Below, piece after piece: positions 32,175-44,748 of a stretch of 64,000 nt of DNA (its first letter is position 1; every line of letters begins with the position of its first letter). The stretch comes from Cannabis sativa (lineage: Eukaryota; Streptophyta; Magnoliopsida; Rosales; Cannabaceae), in the NCBI RefSeq assembly GCF_029168945.1, contig NC_083603.1:558001-622000 (forward strand). The letters are read 5' to 3'. Below the pieces are notes generated by a model, which did not search any database, was not told the origin of the DNA, and saw only the letters and a program-made list of their open reading frames with translations. Position numbers and translations under genes: made by a program.

Positions 32175-34178
32175 TTCTCACCTTTATTGAATTAATGTGT
32201 CTATATATATAAAAAAAATCCACTCTTTTTTGCTGTTATTATTATTCTTTTCAAAATTTTATGGAGGGTATATTTTAATCTAAAAGAAAATCAAATATTA
32301 GAGCACTTCTTTGTTTATGACGTTTCATTTTTCTTTAAAAAGGAATATATGAAATTCATGAACTTCAAATAATAAATAATAAATAACTAGTGAAGGCTAT
32401 TTTGGATGACCAAGATCTCATGTGATGACATATATTACTTCCAAATATTTATTACCCACTTCTTCAATTCTTTAATTTTATTATTATAAGTATATTATAT
32501 AATTAATAAGATGTATAATATGGCCTTTTGAGCAAGTGAGAGAATAAACACTATGCACAAAACAAGCAAATGAGGAAAACCCAAACAAAACTAGTTAGCA
32601 TATAATATGTTGCTGAAGTCATATGAATATATATATAATGTTACACAAATATATATATATAGGTCTATGTTTTTTTATGGTAATTTTAATTTTAAAATTA
32701 TGAAAAAAAATGTACTAGGAAAAAAATTAAAAAAAAAAATAGTCATTTTGATTTTTCTTTTTTTTTAAAAAAAAAAAAAAAATCTATAGTTTTCAACTTT
32801 TCATAATGTATGTATATGCTGTGAAAATATTTTTTTTATTGATTATACAAATATTTTAAAAATAACTTCATTTTTCATAATTGTTAATATACAAGCAAAA
32901 TTAATATTGATGTGGAATAACCAAAAACAAAAAGTACAAACTTTTGTGTTGGTAAATGCTTTTTTTTAGGTTAGTAAAAAAAACAATCCTTTAATATTGG
33001 AAAAGGAATTTACTTTAATTTGAGAAATGTATTCCAAAATATAAAAATGAAAACTGTAATTATTATGAGAGAGAGAGAGAGCAATCATGGAAGCAAGTTA
33101 TTTGTTTAATTAATTTTGTACCCTACTAATTGGACCCTACCATGGTCTTGCTTTTATGTACATTAATTATTACTAACCATATAATATATATATATATTTA
33201 TTTATTCAAAATAATGACATGATGAATATCCATGCTGCTTTTTGTGAATTTCTCAATTATTAATTATATATTTTAATTAAAAAAAATATCACCATCTCTA
33301 TTTAATTTATAAATTTGTTTACAATAATATAAAATTAACCTTCTACATGTGATGGTTATAATTGGATAAATTAATTGAAGAAAAAAACAACAACTATTAA
33401 ATTATAATTACAAACAAGTGTTAGCTAGAGTATTTGAGTGTTTATTCTTTTTAATAGAAAAATACTCATTTTTTTTTATTAAATTAGATCTAGAAGCCTT
33501 TAAAATTAATATTTTATTTATGTTTCTTTTGTGTGTGTGTATATATAAGCACATATATAATAAAAATTATCAAATATTATTAAACATCATTTGCGGTTGT
33601 ACTTATCTACAAGCCTAATAAGTTAGCTAAACTATATATAAATATTTGTATCTATAAGTCCAATCAATTATTACACTATAATATATATATATCATTATAA
33701 ATTATATACTATAGACATAATGACCAAAGTTCATTTTGATGCTTACATTTTATATAAATAGGGTTAGGGTTTTGTCATGTCAATAATATATTTCATTCAC
33801 CTCCCCACATTATTAGATTAATGAGTAATGTATTAATAGAAAATTAATTATTAATAATTATAATTATTAAAAGCCTAAATACATCAATTAAATAAAAGTC
33901 TTTAGTACATATATAATGAGTTATATATTTTATAACCAAAAAAGTATATAATAATAAATAAACATAGCCAAATAAATATGGATATATATATATATATATT
34001 TGTTGGAAAATTTTGCAGTTTGGAGACCATGCATTGTTTTCAGGGAGCATCTATTTATTTTTGTTTTGGTACTTTAAAAAACTATAATTCAAATTATTTT
34101 ATTTAACTGTATATATTATAGTTATAGTAAATATTTTATTAATTTTTGAATTATTTTAAATAAGTTATCATGCCAAAT
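28379..34178. other. Long gene-free AT-rich stretch
   Basis: No supportable gene in 5.8 kb. A partial relative of the 46227-46443 inverted-repeat element lies at about 29186-29310 (GTGAATTTTGTTCCGTGAGAG). At about 29920-30520 there is a less AT-rich block of unknown origin (a stretch with GACCAAGCCGCTCCCATGCC), possibly an old retroelement tail. 30560-32090 is extremely AT-rich. Poly-Leu and poly-Tyr frames near 32000-32210 come from a microsatellite. Confidence 0.5.
32099..32174. repeat. (ATT)n microsatellite
   Basis: About 25 uninterrupted ATT units. Confidence 0.95.
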
Positions 34179-34179
34179 A

Positions 34180-34910
34180 TCTTTATATATTAAAAGTGCC
34201 TATCTAACGGCATTTCTTGGTTTAACAGAATATACTTAAAAAATAAAAGAATATTCTGTTAAATTTAACGATTAGGTTTGATCCCGTTAATAAATAAACC
34301 CAATAATTAAACCCAAAAAATCAAACAATCTTTTAAATATTAATAATTTCTTTTTAAATTAAAAAAATCATCTTAGCCACATATTTCTCTAACAAACCTA
34401 TCTTAAAAAAGAATATTAATAATTTTTTTTATTTATTTTTTTAAAAAAAAAATATAGATAAAATGTCTAGAGAAGATAATATAAATGTTATATGGGTTGC
34501 CCCTTTGTAATTACCTAGAAAAGATAAAATGGCTTAAAAAAATAAAAAGAAGATGAAATGAGCTGTAACAATAGCTATTATTAGATATGAAATGGCACTT
34601 TAGTTACCTAGAAAAGATAAAATGGCTTAAAAAAAAGAAGAAGATGAAAGAAGATAAAATAGCTATTATTAGATATGAAATGAGATAATAAAACTTTTTT
34701 CAATTAGAAGATTAATGTACATTTTACTATTAATAACATACATTATTATAACACAATTATGTTTTACTTACTAAATATACTAACACATATTTTATTTTTA
34801 TAAAACAAATCATTCAAATAATTATACTATTTTAATTATTAATTAAAATAAAAAATTAAAATATTAAATAAAACTAACACTACGTGGCTTGGCACGTAAC
34901 AATCACCTAG
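34180..34910 (+). mobile_element. Non-autonomous Helitron
   Basis: Starts TCTTTATATATTAAAAG and ends CACCTAG. A hairpin, ACGTG-GCTTGG-CACGT, ends 11 bases before CTAG. It sits between A (34179) and T (34911) with no target duplication. These are the defining Helitron features (5' TC, 3' hairpin plus CTRR, AT target). No Rep/helicase is present. An internal direct duplication of about 90 bp (TTACCTAGAAAAGATAAAAT at about 34512 and 34601) is carried inside. A partial copy in the opposite orientation lies at 59494-59762. Confidence 0.75.
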
Positions 34911-35087
34911 TTAAACTTACACGCGCACATGTGTAATTTTTTTTACACTTGTGCAATTGACTATATTTTAAATTATGTTTTGAGTATCGAAAAATATTCA
35001 TAAAATCTCAATAATTAATAAAATACTTATATAATTATAATATTATATTTATTATATAAGAATATTGAATTATAATATTTAAGTTAA

Positions 35088-35203
35088 TTAAGATTTTTGT
35101 CCTTGAAATTGAACTTTAACGTGTACTAAATTATACAGTTTGAATTTTTTAGGCCGTTAAAAATCTTCTTGATTTATTGAGATTGTTAAATTCAAGGATT
35201 TTT
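35088..35203. mobile_element. Left part of an older MITE split by the LARD-like element
   Basis: GTGTACTAAATTATACAG, AGGCCGTTAAAAATCTTC and GAGATTGTTAAATTCAAGGA match the body of the 50394-50805 MITE (GTACTAAATCATGCC, AGCCATTAAAAATTTCC, AAGATTGTTAAATTTAAGGA). The match resumes after the retroelement at 44650 (GTTCAATTTTACTAACGG). Confidence 0.55.
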
Positions 35204-38015
35204 TGTAATATCCAGATTAAAATAGTATTTAATTTTTTTTTTTTGGATATTAATTGAGCGAGGATAATTATCTTGTTTCTTTGTGTTGTTAGTGAGTTGA
35301 TATTATTGCTTAGAGTAGTTGTACCAATTTTCTAGAGAGAGTTAAAGTTGTATTAACTACGAAAGTAAAATATTATGGTATTTTTACAGAGTAAGTAATC
35401 GTTTAATTAAAGCCCAATATGAAGGTCCATTAGGGTTTTATAATATATTTAGTGAGTTTAATTAATTAATGTTAAAAATTCGTAGGTTTGGATAAATTCG
35501 CAGGATTAAAAACTGTTTTACTAAAATGATCATATCTGGAGTTCTAGAGCTCGGATTGAGGTGATTTCAGTGGCGTTGGAAAGATAATTTAAAGATCTAT
35601 AAATTTTGTAGAAATAACTATATCAGAATTCGTAATTTTTCTAGGTCAAAACTAAGCCCTAAAGTTACGAGATTGAGAGCTTACAATTTAAATTTAAAAG
35701 TTAGATATTTGTTTATTTAATAATTTATCATATTATTATTGTTATTATGTTAATATTATTATTATTCATAAAACTAAAGCTAATAAGATCTCGGTATAGT
35801 ATAGGTTTCAACCCTAAAATTATATCGTTCTATTCTTCCCACCCATCTGAGCAAGACTAACCCTAAAATTTTCAAGTCATCTTTCCATTACATCCTTAGC
35901 CAAATCTATACCACTCTTCACTCTCATCTTTGATCACCATCATCTTATGTCTATCGATCCAAGTAGCTTGATGTATTTGAGGTAAGAAACTCTACATTAA
36001 CTTATTTATTGATCACAATAGGAGAATTTTCGTAGGTCTCCTTTTCTTATTTTTCAGAATGAAACATGTCTCAGTAAAACTGTCATATCTCTTTAAATAC
36101 TCATCTGATTCTCGCAATCTTGGTGTCTATAGAAAGCTTATTAAATTTCCTATAATTCTTATGAAGAAAGATTTTACAGAATCGAAATTTATCTATGTCA
36201 AAAATTAGTATTTTTACGCTGTTTGTTGTAAATCGTTTTTCATATTTTCTATATAAGTTGTTTCAGTAAAATCCGAATATCTCTCTGAATAATGATCCGA
36301 TTCTAGCGATCTTGGTACTGTTGAAGAGATAATTCAATTTTCCAAATGTTTTATGAAGAAACCATTCACTAATTATTGATTATTCTAAGTCAAAATTATT
36401 GTTTTATTGCTGTAGTTCGAAATCCATTTGTTTCAGGATTTCTAGAAAACTGTTTCGGTATAATATCTATATCTCTTACGTTATAACTCCGATTTTAAAG
36501 ATTTTAGTGTCATTAGAAAGGGAATTTGATTTTCTAAAACTTTTATGAAGAGAGTATTCTCTGATTTGGAATATTTCAGTATCAAAACTTTGTATTTTCG
36601 ATGTCTCCTGTGATTCGTTACTCCATATTCCTTCTCAGAAATAGTTTCAGTAAAACTATCATAACTCCCTCAGTTTTAATCCATTTTTAATGATCTATAT
36701 ATCGTTGGAAAGATAATTAAATTTCCTATAATTTTTATGAAGGAAACTTTTACTGAATTCGTGTAGTTATTGGTCAAAAATAGTATTCTTTCTGCTGTAC
36801 TGTAAGAGTGTGAATTTTAATGTTAGGGCCTTGACCCATGTGTTATTATAGGTAGTAGTGACGAGATAACAAGTTTAAGCAGCGGGATTTGAGGTAAGGA
36901 AATTAGATAGTGTTATATGTGTTTATCTGCATAAATTTGGATTCTTTGTGTACTGAAATATGAGTTATGATTTGTTATTATAAGTCTGTATATGGTACTG
37001 AGAATGTGTGGTATGGACACAATATTCGTAAATTGATATATAAATTATGGTTGTTATGACTTGTATATGTGTATGTTGTATGTTGTGTATTGTATGTTGT
37101 ATGGTGTATGGTGTATTGTTGTATGTTATATGTTGTATGTTGTATGCTAACGTCTCAGGTAAAGTGAGGGACCATGGTGGGGTATGATACGGGATAAGGC
37201 CGTTGAATGTAGAGATATCCTACCCTACATTTTACTGAGTCGTGTATGAGATTGTTATGGTGGGTATGATACAGTGATGTTATCATGAATATAGAGATAC
37301 CCTATCCTATAACAATGGTAGCCGCATAGGCCCATGTTATTATATGGGCATTAGGCCAGTGATATTGTGGTCGTGCTAGGCCCGGTTATGTAAGTAATGG
37401 CTATGATATGCCAATGTTGTGATAATGTTATTATTATCTATAGTATTGATATGATTATGTTATGAGTATGATATTGGAGTTATGATCTCTCGTATATGTG
37501 TACTGTGAACAAATAGTATAGACTTGTATGATAAAGGTTTCTATATGTACGCTATTTGGTTATAGTTATAAAAGAGCATGTATGATATTGCTAAAACTTA
37601 ATAAATACATTAATGGTATGTGTGATATTATATGGTATTGTTTGATAAGCATTTCCTTACTGAGCTTTTAGCTCACCCCCCTTACTTTCCCCCTACGTAT
37701 TAGACGATGTGAAGTATGTATAGTGAGTGTGGTCAGCCCGGTACGTATACCGTGAGCGCTACGCGACAAACGATCTAGAACGCCAGTGGTGCCTTAGTTT
37801 TATTTTAAGCGTATTGATAAATCTAACACAAGGAAATGCATTATTTAAAATTATTTACTTACTGTATCTTGTTTTACAAATGAAGGATCCTTCTCTGTTG
37901 CATTTTGATTTTTTTTAAAATCCACTGTTGTATTTAAATTATTTTTTTTTTATCTTTTCAAATTATGCATGAAAATAGTATTTTTGTAAAATAAGGCAAA
38001 ATATCTGGGCGTTAC
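35204..38015 (+). repeat. 5' LTR of the LARD-like element
   Basis: About 2812 bp. The final A of the TG...CA boundary is absent here, so the LTR runs straight into the primer-binding site. It contains a (GTATGTT)n-like minisatellite at about 37069-37148 and a CCTTACTGAGCTTTTAGCTC motif at 37654. Reading frames inside (such as 37727-37918) are not convincing. Confidence 0.9.
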
Positions 38016-41000
38016 TGGTATCGTAGCCGATCGTCCGTTAGCCCGAAGGATACTCACGTATACATACGTAAGACCGAAAAAGATCCCTCTCACTATTATG
38101 TAAGTGTTAGTTTTAATTTTCTTGGTATTGCCATTAATAGTTTTATATGTGATACATAGATTTTTGTTAAAATATGTTTCTAGAATTAGTGGCTCATCCT
38201 AAGTGGGTGCTTAGAGAAATTAAGAGTATATTACCCGTTATGATTGATTACACTTTTTATGAAGAATATGAAAAGGTTTTATTTTTCTTTATTGTCTTGA
38301 ATTGAAACTAGGAAGGACAGTTGTTCCTTTCTTGAAAATTTAGAATAAATTATATTAGAATTCATAAGATTTTGTTTGATAAATAGAATATTACTAGTTA
38401 AGCTTCGACAACATTAAGTTTAGATATATTCATGGAATCTTCTCTCCTATAATTGAACTTCTTTTGTTTCTATTAAATTAACCTTTCTTGTAAGAGCTCA
38501 CACATGAAACTAGAAGATCGCTAGAATCAATGTGAAAAGAACGACCAATGAGGTGGGGCTAAGGATGTGTGTTCCACGAATCTACGTATGGTTGATGTTC
38601 TAGAAAACCCAATAATAGTTAAGGCTAACGATCTAATAGAGGTATTGGAAGGACTACGAGCATGACTAAGGCAATTTGTTGAAGAGTTTTCACAGCTCGC
38701 AGAAATATCACCAACACTAAGAAGTGGAACTTCAAGCACATAATGAAATGTACCAATAGCCAACTAAGTACCGACGCATATATTTTCACCTATCTATGAA
38801 TGGTCAAGAAGCGGTCTCTACACCTAGCCATGAATGGAAGCCCAACATATAGGAAGTAGGGATGACTTAGAATAGTAGACGTTATACCAGACTGGGACAG
38901 TATAATTTACGAAACCTACTTATTAAGAAGGATGAAATAATAGATCTTTAAGGAGAAGGTACTATCTTGTTGGATATTCTATAAGTTACACACTCTTAAG
39001 TTAGATGGTAAGAAGTATGAGTACCGTATGCAAAGACATTGGAGATAAGTATGTTATAAATGAGTCGTGAGAGACGATGCCATCATTACAGTAAAGGAGG
39101 TAGTGTCAATAGAATCCAAAATGAGAAGTTAGAAAGAGACATGATAAAATTACTGAGGTAATAACTTATGAAGGTATCTTAAACACTAAGAGATAAGCAG
39201 AGCATCAACAAATATTAGATTACCGAAGGAAAGTTGTAAACTTTAAACTCAAGGTCATCTACTTGGTGGAGGAGATAATGTAGAAAAATGTGTATGGCTT
39301 CGACAGAGACATTTTCAAAGGAGAAAGACAAAAAAAGGTCCGTGCACAGCCTAACAATTTGGGTACAACATGAATGAGAGACAACTAAGAGGGTGACTAC
39401 TCTGGAATTGATCACAACTACACAACTAAGAGATTGTGGATGCAACATGGTGTACAACAAACAACTATGTAGAGTAGATCGCAAATTCAAAACTTCGAGA
39501 AAGAGGAGGAATTAGCATTCAAGGGTGACATCCCTAGATTCCAAATACTCACTGATGCAACAACAATGGTGTGGAGTATAGCTCAATGAGAAAATGTTAG
39601 GAAAGCCTCACTTAGAGACAGGAGAAAAGTGAGACACAATTAGGACCAAAGTAACATGATATATTGAAGAATGTCATGGCATGTCAAGGACTATACAAGT
39701 TTTTGATAACTGTTGGGATTAGAAAATACACTCATGCAACATAAAGGAATTCAAGGCACAACGTAAGCAATGGATACTACAATCCAATTACGACTTATAT
39801 TAAGGGCAATAGTATAAGTATGTTGGAGTGTCATCTAATGAGAAACTAAGAGGAAAACTCACAAAGTCCAGCCTCGCCGAAAAGAGATGGTGTTTCTAGG
39901 CCCTATGTTGCCCGAGAAGAAAATGACTATGGATTTGTCAAAAGCTAAAATTGTTAAGAGCAAAAAAAAAAAGGAAAAATATTAGATATTTTTCTCAATC
40001 TAAAAGCCGCAATAGAGATCTTTGGAAGGACTCTCTCAAGTCGACAATAACTAACTTATTGCACACTACTAAGTCTTGTCCAATTGAAAGTGCAAAGTTA
40101 GAAGAAGAAAAAAACAAGATAGGTATTGATAATTTGGTGGCGTTTGGATGTAAAATGAGACGCTTGAACAAATTATTGACTATGCTTAAAGGTAGTATGG
40201 GAAGTAAGAATAAAAATTCCCGACTAAGGAATTATAAATAGTGAGTCTCCCAAGAATAAATCAAATACAAGTAGGGGTATGAGGTATAATAGTGATGGAC
40301 AGAGTAAGGTCCGTTTCGGCATAGTTTGCAAATTATATATATAGTATCCTTACCCCGATAACTTGGATGATCAATACATTATGAGATTGGTATGGTTGAC
40401 TTATTGTTAAAAGTCAACAAATAATAAATAAGTTGGGCTACGATAAGCTATGGTAGGATTGAACTTATTTTAAAGGGGTTATTAGTGTGCTTTCTATGTT
40501 TTAATACATATATGTTATAGTCTTAAGTAAATAATCGCATTGGAATGTATGTTTAAGAGATTTGGAAGATTTAGAGGTACAATTAAGAAGTTGAGATATT
40601 TTTTTTTTTTGGTGAATTAAAGAAGGCTACAATATATATAGGATATGAATATGGCTGGAATAATCAATGCTATGATAAGTATGAAGTTATGTGATACCTC
40701 GATGGTCAGTATATTAGAAGAAGCAATCATTGAACATAACTATTAGAATCTATCTAAGACATTACAGATTTAAACTTCATCACTATATCGATGTAATACC
40801 AAAGTAGATAAAAGTTAGTATAGAAAACTAGCTAATCTCATAATCAAGTCAACTTGATCAAGTGGGGTAATGGAGGACCAAGCACCAAAAGAGAGATTAG
40901 CAAAGAAAATACAATAGAAAGTGATACAAAAATCGTACAACAAAAGGATCCAAAGACGATTATCTTGGAAAATGGGAAGTCATGACAAGTGCAACGAATG

Positions 41001-41815
41001 CATGGATAAAAGAAATTAAGAAGTGAACGTTAGACAAAAAGGTGGTCGGATAGATAGTTAAACATTTATACATAGAAGACCTTTTAAAGAGATTCCATGT
41101 TTATTTCCAAGTGCCATGGAAAAAGTATCTATCGATGAGTAACAACTATGAAACTGCAAGAATGACACCGTAGCTTTACAAATTGGAAAAAAAAAAGATG
41201 TAGAGAGAGTAAGATTTTAGTCTGTAATAACATTCAACGAGAGAATGGGAATAATTAAAGAGAAGTTTGCATAAGATCTTTTACCCTACTCTTTGTGTTT
41301 GTTATTTTGTATTGTTTAATGTGTTCTCAAGTGACATGTAAGGATGTTCATTTAGAGAATAAATACTGTGACTCTAAATGGGCATGTAAGGATGCTCATA
41401 GAAGAATAAATAATTTCACTCTTAATGGCATGTAAGGATGCTCATAGAAGAATAAATAATTTCACTCTTAATGGCATGTAAGGATGGTCATAAGAGAAAG
41501 AAAAACTTTTCATATATTACGAGCATGTGATTGCAAAACTTATGTATTCAAAGCATGTATATGTAAGTTATTATGATGGAGTATATTTTGGTATTTAAAG
41601 TAATGTATAGAGAAATAATAATACTTAATTAAGTTGTGTATATTTTATGTGTTATGGATTGACCGATAAGACATAGGTTAAATGCATGTTTATTGGGTCC
41701 ATATATATATGGTAGATAATGAGGTAATGCAAGAAGTTGGTGAAAGACATGACGACTCAACACCCCGAGTGTTGGTTAAATTTCGAGGACGAAATTTCTT
41801 TTAAGGAGGGTAGAA
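38016..41815 (+). other. Non-coding interior of the LARD-like element
   Basis: 3.8 kb without any recognisable gag, protease, reverse transcriptase, RNase H or integrase motif on either strand. Scattered frames (38527-38763, 39215-39490, 39951-40241) are short and unrelated to known domains. The primer site is at its left end and a polypurine tract (AAGGAGGG, 41803-41810) at its right end. A 46-bp tandem repeat lies at 41332-41500. Confidence 0.7.
41332..41500. repeat. 46-bp tandem repeat in the LARD interior
   Basis: CATGTAAGGATGCTCATAGA followed by AGAATAAATAATTTCACTC occurs twice exactly, with diverged copies on both sides (starting CATGTAAGGATGTTCATTTA and CATGTAAGGATGGTCATAAG). Confidence 0.8.
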
Positions 41816-44644
41816 TGTAATATCCAGCATTAAAATAGTATTTAATTTTTTTTTTTTTGGATATTAATTGAAAGCGATAATTATCTTTGCTTTTCGTGCC
41901 TGTTAGTGAGTTGATATTATTGCTTAGAGTAGTTGTACCAATTTTCTGTGAGAGAGTTAAAGTTGTATTAACTACGAAAGTAAAATATTATGGTATTTTT
42001 ACAGAGTAAGTAATCGTTTAATTAAAGCCCAATATGAAGGTCCATTAGGGTTTTATAATATATTTAGTGAGTTTAATTAATTAATGTTAAAAATTCGTAG
42101 GTTTGGATAAATTCGCAGGATTAAAAACTGTTTTACTAAAATGATCATATCTGGAGTTCTAGAGCTCGGATTGAGGTGATTTCAGTGGCGTTGGAAAGAT
42201 AATTTAAAGATCTATAAATTTTGTAGAAATAACTATATCAGAATTCGTAATTTTTCTAGGTCAAAACTAAGCCCTAAAGTTACGAGATTGAGAGCTTACA
42301 ATTTAAATTTAAAAGTTAGATATTTGTTTATTTAATAATTTATCATATTATTATTGTTATTATGTTAATATTATTATTATTCATAAAACTAAAGCTAATA
42401 AGATTTCAGAATAGTATAGGTTTCATTAACCCTAAAATTATATCGTTCTATTCTTCCCACCTATTTGAGCAAGCACTAACCCTAAAAATTTTCAAGTCAT
42501 CTTTCCATTACATCCTTAGCCAAATCTATACCACTCTTCACTCTCATCTTTGATCACCATCATCTTATGTCTATCGATCCAAGTAGCTTGATGTATTTGA
42601 GGTAAGAAACTCTACATTAACTTATTTATTGATCACAATAGGAGAATTTTCGTAGGTCTCCTTTTCTTATTTTTCAGAATGAAACATGTCTCAGTAAAAC
42701 TGTCATATCTCTTTAAATACTCATCTGATTCTCGCAATCTTGGTGTCTATAGAAAGCTTATTAAATTTCCTATAATTCTTATGAAGAAAGATTTTACAGA
42801 ATCGAAATTTATCTATGTCAAAAATTAGTATTTTTACGCTGTTTGTTGTAAATCGTTTTTCATATTTTCTATATAAGTTGTTTCAGTAAAATCCGAATAT
42901 CTCTCTGAATAATGATCCGATTCTAGCGATCTTGGTACTGTTGAAGAGATAATTCAATTTTCCAAATGTTTTATGAAGAAACCATTCACTAATTATTGAT
43001 TATTCTAAGTCAAAATTATTGTTTTATTGCTGTAGTTCGAAATCCATTTGTTTCAGGATTTCTAGAAAACTGTTTCGGTATAATATCTATATCTCTTACG
43101 TTATAACTCCGATTTTAAAGATTTTAGTGTCATTAGAAAGGGAATTTGATTTTCTAAAACTTTTATGAAGAGAGTATTCTCTGATTTGGAATATTTCAGT
43201 ATCAAAACTTTGTATTTTCGATGTCTCCTGTGATTCGTTACTCCATATTCCTTCTCAGAAATAGTTTCAGTAAAACTATCATAACTCCCTCAGTTTTAAT
43301 CCATTTTTAATGATCTATATATCGTTGGAAAGATAATTAAATTTCCTATAATTTTTATGAAGGAAACTTTTACTGAATTCGTGTAGTTATTGGTCAAAAA
43401 TAGTATTCTTTCTGCTGTACTGTAAGAGTGTGAATTTTAATGTTAGGGCCTTGACCCATGTGTTATTATAGGTAGTAGTGACGAGATAACAAGTTTAAGC
43501 AGCGGGATTTGAGGTAAGGAAATTAGATAGTGTTATATGTGTTTATCTGCATAAATTTGGATTCTTTGTGTACTGAAATATGAGTTATGATTTGTTATTA
43601 TAAGTCTGTATATGGTACTGAGAATGTGTGGTATGGACACAATATTCGTAAATTGATATATAAATTATGGTTGTTATGACTTGTATATGTGTATGTTGTA
43701 TGTTGTGTATTGTATGTTGTATGGTGTATGGTGTATTGTTGTATGTTATATGTTGTATGTTGTATGCTAACGTCTCAGGTAAAGTGAGGGACCATGGTGG
43801 GGTATGATACGGGATAAGGCCGTTGAATGTAGAGATATCCTACCCTACATTTTACTGAGTCGTGTATGAGATTGTTATGGTGGGTATGATACAGTGATGT
43901 TACTGTTGAATATAGAGATACCCTATCCTATAACAATGGTAGGGCTGCATAGGCCCATGTTATTATATGGGCAGATTAGGCCCGTGATATTGTGGTCGCT
44001 AGGCTCCGGTTATGTAAGTAATGGCTATGATATGCCAATGTTGTGATAATGTTATTATTATCTATAGTATTGATATGATTATGTTATGAGTATGATATTG
44101 GAGTTATGATCTCTGTATATGTGTACGGTGTGAACAAATAGTATAGACTTGTATGATAAAGGTTTCTATATGTACAGTTATTTGGTTATAGTTATAAAAG
44201 AGCATGTATGATATTGCTAAAACTTAATAAATACATTAATGGTATGTGTGATATTATATGGTATTGTTTGATAAGCATTTCCTTACTGAGCTTTTAGCTC
44301 ACCCCCCTTACTTTCCCTACAGTATTAGACGGGGAAGTATGTATAGTGAGCGGGGGTCGGTTCGGTACGTATACTGTGAGCGGCTACGGGCGGACAAACG
44401 ATCTAGAACGCCAGTGGTGCCTTAGTTTTATTTTAAGCAGTTGATAAATCTAACACAGTGGAAATGCATTATTTAAAATTATTTACTTACTGTATCTTGT
44501 TTTACAAATGAAGGATCCTTCTCTGTTGCATTTTGATTTTTTTTAAAATCCACTGTTGTATTTAAATTATTTTTTTTTTATCTTTTCAAATTATGCATGA
44601 AAATAGTATTTTTGTAAAATAAGGCAAAATATCGGGGCGTTACA
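41816..44644 (+). repeat. 3' LTR of the LARD-like element
   Basis: About 2829 bp. Blocks of well over 1 kb are identical to the 5' LTR, but short clusters of substitutions and indels concentrate near the ends (about 41836-41950, 42406-42490 and 43900-44460). Confidence 0.9.
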
Positions 44645-44649
44645 TTTTT

Positions 44650-44748
44650 GTTCAATTTTACTAACGGAAACCTAACAAAAGGTTGGAAGGTATAATTTAG
44701 TCCTGAAATTCCGTATTTTAATATTCCCAGTTTAATTATTTAATTAAA
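44650..44748. mobile_element. Middle part of the split MITE
   Basis: Continues the MITE interrupted by the LARD-like element (GTTCAATTTTACTAACGGAA, then AAGGTATAATTTAGTCCTG). It is then interrupted again by the block at 44749-45790. Confidence 0.4.

Larger units (their letters stand above)
35204..44644 (+). mobile_element. LARD-like LTR retrotransposon, non-coding, probably Ty3/gypsy-derived
   Basis: Two 2.8-kb direct repeats (35204-38015 and 41816-44644) bracket a 3.8-kb interior. The LTR starts TGTAATATCC and ends GGGCGTTACA. A 5-bp target duplication TTTTT lies at 35199-35203 and 44645-44649. Right after the 5' LTR comes TGGTATCGTAGCC (38016), a slightly altered initiator tRNA-Met primer site. 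The interior ends TTTCGAGGACGAAATTTC then TTTTAAGGAGGGTAGAA, the end-of-pol plus polypurine tract context common in Ty3/gypsy (Tekay-like) elements. No gag or pol domain can be read in the interior, so it fits the class of large retrotransposon derivatives that rely on enzymes from other elements. The near-identical LTRs point to a recent insertion. Confidence 0.88.

Noticed and set aside
32000..32212. Poly-Leu and poly-Tyr plus-strand frames
   Set aside because: Artefacts of the (ATT)n microsatellite.
39951..40241. Lys/Arg-rich 96-codon frame
   Set aside because: Lies in the non-coding LARD interior, with low complexity and no domain match I can name.
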